DNA of 64,000 nt from the NCBI RefSeq assembly GCF_014773395.1, contig NZ_JACXAF010000004.1:124001-188000 (forward strand). The letters are read 5' to 3'. This document shows positions 46,936-56,489 of the stretch, one piece after another. The DNA is from Neiella litorisoli (GTDB taxonomy: Bacteria; Pseudomonadota; Gammaproteobacteria; Enterobacterales; Neiellaceae). The translations under genes and the position numbers were made by a program. Position 1 is the first letter of the stretch, and each line of letters starts with the position of its first letter. The notes beneath the pieces were generated by a model, which had not been told where the DNA came from, ran no database searches, and worked only from the letters and a program-made list of their open reading frames with translations.

Positions 46936-49900
46936 ATGCCAAGCCACAACCTGATGAGCGCCGCCGCGGGCGCCAATAAAGCCCATCGATTACTTCACAT
47001 CGCCGGTGTTTGTTTCATATCGGCGCTAGTTGCCAGCTGCGGCGAAGCGCCACATCAACCAGCACCTGATTCAGCAGTTGCCCCCGCAACGTTTCAGCAA
47101 TCAACTGAGCAGCAGCCAACTAGCAAGCTCCATCAGCCCTCTAGTCCGATGCCGGAATCCTTCTATCAGGCGTCAACAGCCGAACTCAAACGCAATTTTC
47201 AAAACCCTCCGGATGCGGTTAAACCTTGGGTGTATTGGTATTGGGTGAACGATCATATTTCCAAAAGCGGCATCGAAAATGATTTAGCGGCAATGCAAAA
47301 AGCCGGCATCAGCACCGCACTGATCGGCATTATTCACCTAAAGCCAAGTATTGGCGGTTATGGTTCAGTCGCAGCGCTGAGCGACGAATGGTGGGATCAC
47401 CTGCGCTTCGCGATCGAAAAAGCGGCCGATTGCGATATTGATATTGGCCTGTTCAACTCGCCAGGCTGGAGCCAATCTGGTGGTCCTTGGGTTAATCTTG
47501 ACCAATCCATGCGTTATTTGGATTCAACCGAATACCAAGTCAGTGGACCGAGTCATCAGCCAATCACCCTAAGCGAGCCTGACGGTTTTACTCAAAGCGT
47601 TAAAGTCATTGCCTTTAAAACGCCCGCCGGTGAAGCGGAGCGACTGAATCAACAACAAACAACGATGAGCATTGAATCGCACGGTTTGTCGAACCCTATC
47701 GATGTGTCGGATAGCAAGGCATTGATAGACGGCGATCCGCAATCGGTTTACCTATTCCCGAGCGAACTGGTCAATCAAAAAAGCGAGGCCAACAGCGCCG
47801 CTGAACTGCAGATTGATTTTAACCATCAGCAGCCGTTACGGGCACAAACACTAGCGATTTATCCGCACCAGCCATTCTCCGCGCAGGCCACCTTATCGGC
47901 CAAAACTGCCAGCGGTGAGTTTCAGGTGATCCGCGAATTTTCGCTGCAGCGGCCGCGCGATAAAGCGGCGATTGGTCCTGATCATGACGCTCCGATAGTC
48001 ATCAACTTTGCGCCGGTTGAATCGCAACAGTTCCGACTGTCACTGACTGCAATCAAACAAACCAAGGTAAACAGCGAGCAAGTACCGGGCCTTAAAGAAG
48101 TGGTGTTGTCGGCTGGCTACAAGCTTGAGCGCTATGTCGAGAAGAAGCTTGCCAAGGTTCACCCAACCCCGCAGCCGAAACATGATAGTTATATCTGGCC
48201 GGCGCCATTAACCGCGTCTGAGCCAGCAATGGCCATTGACGCCAGTCAGGTGTTAGATGTCACTGAATTTGTCAGCAACGGCCAGCTCAATTGGCATCCG
48301 CCCGAAGGTCAATGGACGGTGGTCCATTACTTTATGCGACCGACCGGCACCACCAATGGCCCATCCAGCGCCAATGCCAGAGGGCCGGAAATTGACAAGC
48401 TGAGCAAATCCATCGCTCAATTTCACTTCGATGCCTACATCGGCCAGATCCTCACCACCATGAAACCCGAGCAACGGCGAGCGCTCAAGTACGCCGTGGT
48501 TGATAGCTACGAGCAAGGCGCACAAAACTGGACCGATGGATTTGCCGATAAGTTCCAGCAACAGTTTGGTTATGATCCGATCCCCTTCCTGCCCGTTTAT
48601 ACCGGACGCATCGTCAACAGTGCTCAGCAAAGCGAGCGGTTCTTATGGGATATGCGCCGACTGGTGGCCGACAAAGTGTCTTACCAATACACCGCCGGAC
48701 TGCGAGAGCGCGCCCATCAGCATGGCTTAAAATTATGGTTGGAAAACTACGGTCACTGGGGCTTTCCGGGCGAGTTTTTACAGTATGGTGGGCAAGCCGA
48801 TATTGTCAGTGGTGAATTCTGGGCGTCGGGCAACTTAGGCGCAATCGAACTCAAAGCGGCATCGTCTGCGGCGCACATTTACGGTCACAAAACCGTGATG
48901 TCTGAATCCTTCACCGCCGGCCGCAGCGACTCATTTAAAAACCATCCATGGCACTTTAAAAAGCGTGGCGACTGGTCATTTGTTGAGGGTATTAATCACA
49001 CCCTGCTCCACGTTTATATTCAGCAAGCTTACGACGACCGATTTCCCGGTGTGAATGCTTGGTTTGGCTCTGAGTTTAACCGTCATAACCCATGGTTTGA
49101 TTTCATGGGCAGTTGGCTCGATTACATCAAGCGCGCTAACTATATGATGCAGCAAGGCAACTATGTCGCCGACATCATGTATTTTATCGGCGAAGATGTG
49201 CCGAAAATGACCGGTGAGCTAAAACCTGCGGTGCCAGCCGGTTATTCCTATGATTTCATTAACGCCGAAGTCATTCTCAACCGCCTAACAGTACAAGATG
49301 GCGAGTTTGTCTTACCCAACGGCATGCGTTTCAAGTTGTTGGTGCTGCCCAACCTTGCCACCATGAGGCCTCAAGTGCTCACTAAGCTCAGCCAACTGGT
49401 GGCCGATGGCGGTGCTATTTATGGCCCGAAGCCGAGCCACTCACCGAGCTTGCAAAACTATCCTGCAGCCGACAAAAAAGTTACGCAACTGGCCAATGCG
49501 TTATGGCAACAAATAGATGGGTATCAGATCAAACAAGCTCAGTTTGGCAACGGTCAGGTGTTTTATTCCACGGAAGCCAAGGTCGACTTGGCGACCATCA
49601 TGGCACAACTAAAGCGCCCTGAAGACCTCAGTGGCTTGCCCGAATCAGTGATTTGGAGTCATCGCCAAAGCGACAGTCACGACATTTACTTTATTGCCAA
49701 CCAGTCCGAGTCCGACATCTCCATCGCGCCAAGTTTTCGCTCGCAGGCTGACTTGCGCCCGCCCCAGCGTTGGGATGCGGTTACCGGCCAAATCCAACAA
49801 GTCGGCCAATTTCTGCAGCAGCAGGGCCGCGTCACAGTGCCAATGACGCTAAAAGGTTTGGAGTCCACCTTTGTGGTTTTTGCCCGGACGGCCGACACGC

Positions 49901-50634
49901 CCGCTATCAACAGCGCAAACAGTATGCAACAGCCTGTCATTAAGGCGATTAGCAAGCTTGACGAGTCGCTAGCAATACCAACTTGGTTGTCCAGCGCTTT
50001 GGATTCGAGCGGCAATGTGATCCTTGATGTAGCCGCCAACGGCAACTATCAGATAGAATTCACAAGCAATCAAAAGCAACAAATATCGGTCAATGATTTA
50101 CCTTCACCGAAGGTTCTCGAACAGCCATGGCAGCTCACTTTGCAACAAAACCGAGATGTTGCAACCGAGCTTGAGCTTGCGCAACTGGTGTCGTTAACCG
50201 AGTTACAGCCGTTGGCGTTGCAGCATTATTCCGGCGTAGTGAGCTACCGCAATGAGTTTCAACTGGACGCTCAGCTGTTGCGCTCAGATCAACGCTGGTT
50301 ACTTGATTTAGGTGAAGTAGGAGTGATTGCTCGCGTGCAAGTCAATGGCAAAGATTTCGGCGAACTATGGAGCCGACCGCTACAAGTGGATATTACCAAC
50401 GCCCTGAAAGCGGGCCACAACCAACTGCATATTGAAGTAGCAACGACGTGGCTAAACCGTTTAGTGGGCGATCAAAAATACCCCGAGCAGTGGCCCGATA
50501 GTGCGCAGCCAAAACAGTTTCAAAGCCAAATTACCTTTGCCACCAAGATCAACAAACAGACGCCGCTACAACCGTCGGGGTTAATCGGTCCTGTGCAACT
50601 AAAACCAATTAGAACAATAACATTGTCACATTGA
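46936..50634 (+). CDS. GH106 alpha-L-rhamnosidase (paralogue 3), lipoprotein
   Basis: At 1232 residues this is the largest of the three paralogues. It has a lipobox ALVASCGEA, then a Pro/Gln/Ser-rich linker of about 60 residues. The enzyme begins with WVYWYWVNDHISKSGIENDL and STALIGIIHLKPSIGG. The catalytic-region segments VVDSYEQGAQNWTDGF and MSESFTAGRSDSFKN match the paralogues. The C-terminal module carries VQVNGKDFGELWSRPL and ATTWLNRLVGDQKYP. Lipid anchoring, unlike the other two, suggests a different location, either surface or periplasmic membrane face. It is the first gene of an operon with the PL24-like lyase (89 bp gap) and the alginate-lyase-fold enzyme (43 bp gap). Confidence 0.9.
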   Translation: MPSHNLMSAAAGANKAHRLLHIAGVCFISALVASCGEAPHQPAPDSAVAPATFQQSTEQQPTSKLHQPSSPMPESFYQASTAELKRNFQNPPDAVKPWVYWYWVNDHISKSGIENDLAAMQKAGISTALIGIIHLKPSIGGYGSVAALSDEWWDHLRFAIEKAADCDIDIGLFNSPGWSQSGGPWVNLDQSMRYLDSTEYQVSGPSHQPITLSEPDGFTQSVKVIAFKTPAGEAERLNQQQTTMSIESHGLSNPIDVSDSKALIDGDPQSVYLFPSELVNQKSEANSAAELQIDFNHQQPLRAQTLAIYPHQPFSAQATLSAKTASGEFQVIREFSLQRPRDKAAIGPDHDAPIVINFAPVESQQFRLSLTAIKQTKVNSEQVPGLKEVVLSAGYKLERYVEKKLAKVHPTPQPKHDSYIWPAPLTASEPAMAIDASQVLDVTEFVSNGQLNWHPPEGQWTVVHYFMRPTGTTNGPSSANARGPEIDKLSKSIAQFHFDAYIGQILTTMKPEQRRALKYAVVDSYEQGAQNWTDGFADKFQQQFGYDPIPFLPVYTGRIVNSAQQSERFLWDMRRLVADKVSYQYTAGLRERAHQHGLKLWLENYGHWGFPGEFLQYGGQADIVSGEFWASGNLGAIELKAASSAAHIYGHKTVMSESFTAGRSDSFKNHPWHFKKRGDWSFVEGINHTLLHVYIQQAYDDRFPGVNAWFGSEFNRHNPWFDFMGSWLDYIKRANYMMQQGNYVADIMYFIGEDVPKMTGELKPAVPAGYSYDFINAEVILNRLTVQDGEFVLPNGMRFKLLVLPNLATMRPQVLTKLSQLVADGGAIYGPKPSHSPSLQNYPAADKKVTQLANALWQQIDGYQIKQAQFGNGQVFYSTEAKVDLATIMAQLKRPEDLSGLPESVIWSHRQSDSHDIYFIANQSESDISIAPSFRSQADLRPPQRWDAVTGQIQQVGQFLQQQGRVTVPMTLKGLESTFVVFARTADTPAINSANSMQQPVIKAISKLDESLAIPTWLSSALDSSGNVILDVAANGNYQIEFTSNQKQQISVNDLPSPKVLEQPWQLTLQQNRDVATELELAQLVSLTELQPLALQHYSGVVSYRNEFQLDAQLLRSDQRWLLDLGEVGVIARVQVNGKDFGELWSRPLQVDITNALKAGHNQLHIEVATTWLNRLVGDQKYPEQWPDSAQPKQFQSQITFATKINKQTPLQPSGLIGPVQLKPIRTITLSH

Positions 50635-50723
50635 TGGCCTGAGCTTGGCTCACTGTTCGAGCCAAGTTCACCGCAACCGCGCAGTCATCAAGCGAACAGA
50701 AATAGTTAGGGGAAAACCAACAC

Positions 50724-52271
50724 ATGCTTAAAGTCATCCAAACGGTGAAGCAATTTGTCACCATTGGCACCGTCAGCGCGCTAATGGTCGGCTGCGCCAC
50801 GACAAGTAACCAAGCTGCCGCTAACAAGGACAACATTTACCTTGAAAGCGAAACCAAAATTACCGACCGCGCGTTGTTTTTTGATGGCAAGAAAATGGGT
50901 AATGTCCATCAAACCCTCAACACCAAGAATGATCCCAACGGCAAATATGACTACCAATATGGTCCGGCCATCTCGCCCCATGGCGATGCCATCAAAACCT
51001 ACAAACACTATGTGTTTATGACTTGGTATCGCGGCGGTAAGTACGACCGCCACATGATGCTATCGCGCTTGAACTTAAAAACTGGGCAACTGAAACACAT
51101 TGAATTTCCGCATCAACACACTGGTTTGGTGGGTCGTTGGTGGATTGGCGAAACCCACAATACCATTGCCGTGGGGATCAGCCCGAAAGATGAAACCATC
51201 CACTTGGTGTTTGACCTGCATGCTTACAACCGTCACTCGGATACCGGCGGCAATGGCAGTTTCGAAAAAGACTATTTTCGCTATAGCTACAGCATTGATG
51301 GTGCAGCCACCGTCAGCGACGATGACTTTAATTTAGATTTGTTTGTTAAAGACACCAGCAGCCACAGCGAAGGGCCGGATGATTACAAGCACTTGTCGAT
51401 GACAGGGGCAGAAGATCACGATGCTCACGCCAAACTGACCTACCCGAAATTTTTCCTCAATGACCAAGGCGACCTGTTTTTCTATATTCGCCAAGGCACA
51501 TCTCATGATGGCAAGGGCATTTTCAACAGTTACAAGGGCAACGGCATTTGGCAGCCGTTTCAAAGTATTAATAAGCTCAACGTCAAAGAAAATGGTCTGG
51601 ACTACAACTGGAGCAACTATGGCCGCATGAAGTTTGCTAACGGCAAACTCGGGTTTGGCTTTCAACGTCGCCTCAACAATAAAGAGGACAGATATCGCTA
51701 TCAGAACGGCGTTTACTTCATGTATTCGGACGATCCGTTGGGCCAGTCAGAATGGAAAAACTATAAGGGTGAGCCCATTGAGTTACCGCTGATTGCTGCC
51801 GCCCCCGCCTTTGTCACAGAGCCTGGCGATTTGGTCACAACCCAAGCCAAAAACAAAGTGGTGATCACCGGCGGCTTTGACTGGACCATCACCGAAAATG
51901 GCGATGTGCACATCATTAGCCGAGTAAAAGACGCCGAAAACAAAGTCACCGTCCACTTACACCATTACAAACCAGCTGGACAAAATGAGTTCATCACCAC
52001 CACTGATTTTGTTGGTGCCAACGACATTTACACCTCTGGCGGCAACATCTACATCATCGGTTTGGAAAATGGCCAACCTTACATCGAGCAAGCCAAAGGC
52101 GGCACTAATGACTTTAAGCGGGTTTATCAAGGTAAAAAACTCGCTGCCAATTACAAAAAAGGTGAAGTCTATATTGCCGACGGCAAGCTCTATTACTACC
52201 TGTTGGCAGAAGGTGAAGGTGACCAGCGCACCACCTATTTGCAAATCATCAATTTATTCGGCGATCAGTAA
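50724..52271 (+). CDS. PL24-like ulvan lyase, short lipoprotein form
   Basis: The 515-residue protein has a lipobox, LMVGCATTS. The propeller keeps the segments of the large PL24-like protein at 23169-25478: [51 protein letters not shown] and NGLDYNWSNYGRMKF, with the histidines expected at the active site. It lacks the Ig-like modules and the GlyGly-CTERM tail. The short form is therefore probably kept at the membrane for intracellular-side oligosaccharide processing, and the long form acts outside. AGGGGA lies 10 nt before the ATG. Confidence 0.85.
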   Translation: MLKVIQTVKQFVTIGTVSALMVGCATTSNQAAANKDNIYLESETKITDRALFFDGKKMGNVHQTLNTKNDPNGKYDYQYGPAISPHGDAIKTYKHYVFMTWYRGGKYDRHMMLSRLNLKTGQLKHIEFPHQHTGLVGRWWIGETHNTIAVGISPKDETIHLVFDLHAYNRHSDTGGNGSFEKDYFRYSYSIDGAATVSDDDFNLDLFVKDTSSHSEGPDDYKHLSMTGAEDHDAHAKLTYPKFFLNDQGDLFFYIRQGTSHDGKGIFNSYKGNGIWQPFQSINKLNVKENGLDYNWSNYGRMKFANGKLGFGFQRRLNNKEDRYRYQNGVYFMYSDDPLGQSEWKNYKGEPIELPLIAAAPAFVTEPGDLVTTQAKNKVVITGGFDWTITENGDVHIISRVKDAENKVTVHLHHYKPAGQNEFITTTDFVGANDIYTSGGNIYIIGLENGQPYIEQAKGGTNDFKRVYQGKKLAANYKKGEVYIADGKLYYYLLAEGEGDQRTTYLQIINLFGDQ

Positions 52272-52314
52272 TTGCTGATATATGGACCTCAACGCATCAC
52301 GAGATCATCACACA

Positions 52315-53616
52315 ATGAAAACAACACTCACCGCACTAGCTCTAGCAATTGGCCTATCAGCTTGCAGCCAAACCGACTCTTTCAGTCTGGCGCCGGCAAA
52401 CGATGGCAATAGCCAAGCAGCCGCAGCACCAGCCGCCTCCCACATTGAAGCCTCTGGCTTGGTGTATTTGAATGAACAGCGTTTAAAGCTAGCCAAACAA
52501 GCGCTGGCAGCAAAGGACAAGCGCTATACAGCGGCTTATAACAAACTCATTGCCCTCGCCAACAAAGAACTCAACAAGCCAATCGATCCGGTCACCAACA
52601 AAACCATGCTACCGGCAAGTGGCGATATTCATGACTACTACACCCTTGGCTCTTATTATTGGCCTGATCCAAGCAAACCAGACGGTTTGCCGTGGGTATA
52701 CAAAGATGGTCAGTTTAACCCCATCAGCAAAGGCCCAGAAACCGATTGGAATCGCCGCTTAAAAATGTTGAAGTCGTTGAACACACTCAACTTGGCCTAC
52801 TATTTTTCTGCCGATCAACAGTACCTCGATAAAGCCAAGCGAATTGTTAAAGCCTGGTTTGTTGATCCACAAACCCGAATGAATCCCAACATCAATCACG
52901 GTAAGGCGATTCCGGGCAAAGCGGACGGCACTAACTTCGCCATTATTGACTGGACCGATATTGGTCAAGTGATTACCACAGTGCAGCTGCTGGAAAGTAA
53001 CAACCAGTGGAGCAAGGCTGACAAGGCCGTCATGGACAAATGGTTAGATGATTATTACACCTGGCTGACCACCAGCGAGTTCGGCATTCAAGAAAGCACT
53101 CGGCACAATAACCATGGCACCAACTATGACTATCAAGCCATTGGCTTAATGATCTATCTGGGCAAACTGGAGCAGGCGAAAGCAAAAATTGAAGCCACCA
53201 AAGAAACCCGAATTGCAGCCCAAATTGCCGCGGATGGCAGTCAACCATTGGAATTGGCCAGAACTAAGTCGGTGAACTACACCGTCAATAACTTATGGGC
53301 GTTAGCACGAATTGCCGACTTGAGCCGCCGTCACACCAATATCGATCTGTGGTCGCATACCAGCAAAGATGGCGTCAGCTTAAAAACCGGCTATGACTTT
53401 GTGGTGCCCTACTTAACTGGCGAAAACAAATGGCAATGGCAACAGATCACCGGCGGCGGCGCGGATGCCCAACTGGTCAAGCTGGCTCTGCCGATGTTCA
53501 GTAAAAGCGAATTGCTGTTGGGTGAAACCGTGCTCCCCGAGGGTTTGAATGGCTATGACAAATTCAGCCCACAAGACATTTTGACCTACGCGCCACAACC
53601 AACAACCGAACAATAA
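52315..53616 (+). CDS. Alginate-lyase-fold (alpha/alpha toroid) polysaccharide lyase, lipoprotein
   Basis: The 433-residue protein has a lipobox, GLSACSQTD. I start at ATG 52315, since the 11 residues before it in frame do not belong to a signal peptide. It has the alginate_lyase domain pattern: YYTLGSYYWPDPSKPDGLPWVYKDG, WFVDPQTRMNPNINHGKAIPG, and the active-site block ESTRHNNHGTNYDYQAIGLM with Asn, His and Tyr. The fold occurs in PL5 and PL38; members act on alginate or glucuronan-type uronates. Here it may cut glucuronate- or iduronate-rich stretches of ulvan, but I cannot show the specificity. It is the last gene of the GH106-PL24 operon. Confidence 0.82.
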   Translation: MKTTLTALALAIGLSACSQTDSFSLAPANDGNSQAAAAPAASHIEASGLVYLNEQRLKLAKQALAAKDKRYTAAYNKLIALANKELNKPIDPVTNKTMLPASGDIHDYYTLGSYYWPDPSKPDGLPWVYKDGQFNPISKGPETDWNRRLKMLKSLNTLNLAYYFSADQQYLDKAKRIVKAWFVDPQTRMNPNINHGKAIPGKADGTNFAIIDWTDIGQVITTVQLLESNNQWSKADKAVMDKWLDDYYTWLTTSEFGIQESTRHNNHGTNYDYQAIGLMIYLGKLEQAKAKIEATKETRIAAQIAADGSQPLELARTKSVNYTVNNLWALARIADLSRRHTNIDLWSHTSKDGVSLKTGYDFVVPYLTGENKWQWQQITGGGADAQLVKLALPMFSKSELLLGETVLPEGLNGYDKFSPQDILTYAPQPTTEQ

Positions 53617-53639
53617 TTTAGCAAGCACACCTTAGCGAA

Positions 53640-53990
53640 GACTGCTCTTGTCTGGGCCTAAAGTTGCTCAGTTTTTATATTTCCCGTTGAGAACGGTGAG
53701 TAGCGCATTGGGCAAAAGGTAAAGCCGAGGACTGTTTGAGCCTTAGCTTTTCATAAGGCGAGTTCCGCAGGCGCTTTTGTGCAAGAGCAACGCAACGAAC
53801 CCGCGTAGCGGGCGAGAACGCCGGGATGTCGGGGGGATTTTTAAGGGGCTTCGACAAGGAAGCTCCTTAAACTGTTGCCGGTCAGCACCGGCACGTCACT
53901 GAAGTAACTACGCGGAAGAGGAGTTAATCCGACAGCGATAGTCCTGCTTCAAACTTGCAGAATTATGCATAAGTAAAAAGCATTCCCCTT
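53640..53990. other. Structured non-coding intergenic segment of unknown nature
   Basis: The 469 bp between 53617 and 54085 contain no convincing gene. A G+C-rich segment carries a hairpin (TTAAGGGGCTTC paired with GAAGCTCCTTAA at 53841-53870, one G-U pair). A second hairpin (TGCCGGT/ACCGGCA at 53876-53893) follows, and a CGAGAACGCCGGGATG-type stretch precedes both. It resembles, from memory, conserved intergenic elements seen in other Gammaproteobacteria, but the name is unknown. A 60-codon minus-strand frame inside it has no supporting start or domain. Confidence 0.5.
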
Positions 53991-54024
53991 GGGGTAGCAA
54001 TTTCTTGCTAACCGTCCTTTTCCT
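53991..54024 (+). promoter_or_regulatory. Predicted ECF-type promoter of GH78
   Basis: GGGGTAGCAA, 17 nt, TTTTCCT, ending 61 nt before GTG 54086. It is one base different from the sites before the GH106 paralogues in the downstream box. Confidence 0.7.
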
Positions 54025-54085
54025 AACAGCACGAAATAATCCAATGCCGTCACTGAGCATTGATTTAGCCTGTTAGGAGCACTAA

Positions 54086-56443
54086 GTGAAAAAAGTACCA
54101 CTGTTGCCAGCTTTGCTAACGACAATCTTATTGTCGATGAGCTTTAAAAGTCTGGCTGTTGAATGGAATGCCGAATGGATTTGGTTAAAGCAACGATTCA
54201 CCGATGCCAACTCATGGATGGCGTTTCGCAAAGAAGTCACACTGAATGACGTCAGCTCAGACGTCACCGCCTACATCAGCGCCGATACCAAATACTGGCT
54301 TTGGATCAACGGCGAGTTGGTCGTGTTTGAAGGCAGCTATACCGGCGGTCCGAGCCCAGTTAAGCCATCTCCGCGGGTTGATTTCTTCCCTATCGCCTCG
54401 AACAAATACTATGACCAAGTCGACATCGGCCGCTATTTGAAAAAAGGCAAAAACACCATTGCCGCCCTCACTTGGTATTACGGCGACAATGGCCAAAAAG
54501 GCACCCACATTTCCTCCAACAAAGGTGGCTTCATCTTTCAGGCCGATGTCGGTGATCGTCAAATCATTACCGACAGCAGTTGGAAAGTGCAGCCCCACCC
54601 GGCTTATGACAAAAAAGTCATCAAGAAAAACCCTTACCGCGTTGCGGCTTGGAGCATCAAATACGATGCTCAAAATGACATGAATGATTGGAGCAAAGAT
54701 GCTTGGTATATGCCGGGTTTTGATGACTCCGATTGGCAGCCAGCCAAAGCAGGTAAGACGCCACCTAAAGCGCCATACTACGGTCTATATCCGAGTGAAA
54801 TCCCAATCTTAAACAACTACGGATTGGCCAACTGCACCAACTATCCGGACAGCAAGTTCCCGTTTATCGCCGATGGCAAAACAATTCAGTGCAAACTGGA
54901 CTTCAATAAGAACTTCACTCCGTACTTTGATATCGAAGCGCAAGCCGGTCAGCAGATCCACATCAAGTCGAACATGCGCCTCAATACCATTGAGACCTTC
55001 TACACCACCAAGGCCGGTCGTCAGCAGTTTGAGTCCTATTCTTGGCTAAATGGTCGCATTATCGAGTACACCATTCCCAAAGGCGTCAAAGTACATGGTT
55101 TAAAGTATCGCTGGACGGGCGTTGGCTCGACACCGGGTCATTTTGAATCCGACGATCCTTGGATGACCCGTATTTGGCAAATGGCTGAAAACACCTTGTA
55201 CATTTGTGCCCGCGATAACTTCATGGACACACCAGACCGCGAGCGTGGCTTGTGGATTGGCGATGTCGCCGATCAGGCCAGCTATTTGTTCTACTCGATG
55301 GACAAGCCCGGCCGCGACTTGCTGAAAAAAGCGATCAAAGTAACGCTGGCCTTCAGCGATTCCGAATCGGGCATCTTCGCCGGATTGGGGCCTGGCCGAT
55401 TCCGTGAGTTACCCGCGCAAAGTTTGCAGTTCATCGAACAAGCCATCTGGCACTATTACTACAACACGGGTGATCTCGACACCCTCGCCTTCGCCTATCC
55501 CTATGTCCACAAATACCTTGAACTTTGGGGGATGAAGGACAACGGTCTGGCTACCAAACGAAACGGCGCCTGGAATTGGACCGATTGGGGTCCACAAGAC
55601 ACCATTGACTACGACGCCATTCAAAATGCGCTTTACTACAGCGCCTTGGTGTCGGCCCGTAAAATGGCTCAGGCACTCGATGATGAGACTCACATGGCGT
55701 TCTATGATGAGCGAATCAAGTCGATTAAAAAGGCCTATCAGCGCCATTACTGGCAAGACGGCTACTTCAGCAGTAACAGCGCCAAATTCAAAGATGATCG
55801 CGCAAATGCCATCGCCATTTTGTTTGGCTTAGCGGAGCCTGAACAATATCAACAAATCGTTGATAACGTGCTGGTGCCGAACCACTTTGCCAGCCCTCAC
55901 TTTGAGTGGATGGTCTACAACGCCATGGCTATTGCGGGCCGCTATGATGACGCCCTTGCTCGAATGAAAGCCCGTTATGGCGCTCAGGTCGATAATATCG
56001 AGCGCTCAACGCTCACCGAATACATGACAGGTAAAGGTACTGAAAACCACGCTTGGAATGCGCCAAGCACGGTACTCAGTCAATACATCGCCGGTATCGA
56101 GCCTACTGCAGTGGCATGGCAAACCTACCAAGTCATGCCGAATATGGCGCACATGAAACGCGTTCAGCAGAAAGTGCCGAGTGTTCAAGGCGATATTGAT
56201 TTTGAAATCAGTCGAAGCGATGACCGCATGCAAATTGAGCTAACCTCACCAAGTGGCACTGTAGCGACTGTGGGCATTCCAAAAGCTTACTTCAAACTGA
56301 ACAGCGTCGCCTTCAATGGCAAAGTCGCGTGGCAACAAGACAAGCCCGCCAGATCAACCGACGGTGTTGAGTTTGTTGGAGAAGACGACAAATACCTTAA
56401 ATTCACACTAAGCCCCGGCGTTTGGTCTATCGTCGCCAAATAA
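54086..56443 (+). CDS. GH78 alpha-L-rhamnosidase
   Basis: The 785-residue secreted enzyme starts at GTG 54086 behind TTAGGAGC. A signal peptide ends SFKSLAVEW. Beta-sandwich modules come first (SADTKYWLWINGELVVFEG near residue 70), then the (alpha/alpha)6 catalytic barrel from about 350. The barrel has the segment DNFMDTPDRERGLWIGDVADQASYLF, the GH78 active-site block, and NHAWNAPSTVLSQYIAGIEPT near the end. GH78 enzymes invert alpha-L-rhamnose linkages. It completes a set of four rhamnosidases in this window. The preceding ECF-type promoter places it in the same proposed regulon as the GH106 genes, although it is a separate transcript. Confidence 0.92.
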   Translation: MKKVPLLPALLTTILLSMSFKSLAVEWNAEWIWLKQRFTDANSWMAFRKEVTLNDVSSDVTAYISADTKYWLWINGELVVFEGSYTGGPSPVKPSPRVDFFPIASNKYYDQVDIGRYLKKGKNTIAALTWYYGDNGQKGTHISSNKGGFIFQADVGDRQIITDSSWKVQPHPAYDKKVIKKNPYRVAAWSIKYDAQNDMNDWSKDAWYMPGFDDSDWQPAKAGKTPPKAPYYGLYPSEIPILNNYGLANCTNYPDSKFPFIADGKTIQCKLDFNKNFTPYFDIEAQAGQQIHIKSNMRLNTIETFYTTKAGRQQFESYSWLNGRIIEYTIPKGVKVHGLKYRWTGVGSTPGHFESDDPWMTRIWQMAENTLYICARDNFMDTPDRERGLWIGDVADQASYLFYSMDKPGRDLLKKAIKVTLAFSDSESGIFAGLGPGRFRELPAQSLQFIEQAIWHYYYNTGDLDTLAFAYPYVHKYLELWGMKDNGLATKRNGAWNWTDWGPQDTIDYDAIQNALYYSALVSARKMAQALDDETHMAFYDERIKSIKKAYQRHYWQDGYFSSNSAKFKDDRANAIAILFGLAEPEQYQQIVDNVLVPNHFASPHFEWMVYNAMAIAGRYDDALARMKARYGAQVDNIERSTLTEYMTGKGTENHAWNAPSTVLSQYIAGIEPTAVAWQTYQVMPNMAHMKRVQQKVPSVQGDIDFEISRSDDRMQIELTSPSGTVATVGIPKAYFKLNSVAFNGKVAWQQDKPARSTDGVEFVGEDDKYLKFTLSPGVWSIVAK

Positions 56444-56461
56444 ATAGAGTTGACCAGTATG

Positions 56462-56489
56462 AGCGCTTACCCAATTAGGGGTAAGCGCT
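56462..56489 (+). terminator. Perfect hairpin after GH78
   Basis: AGCGCTTACCC and GGGTAAGCGCT form an 11-bp perfect stem with a 6-nt loop, 19 bp after the stop. No T run follows, so it may be a factor-dependent or weak terminator, or a protein-binding palindrome. Confidence 0.6.

Noticed and set aside
53675-53857. 60-codon minus-strand frame in the intergenic segment before GH78
   Set aside because: It overlaps the structured non-coding segment and has basic, low-information sequence with no start support.
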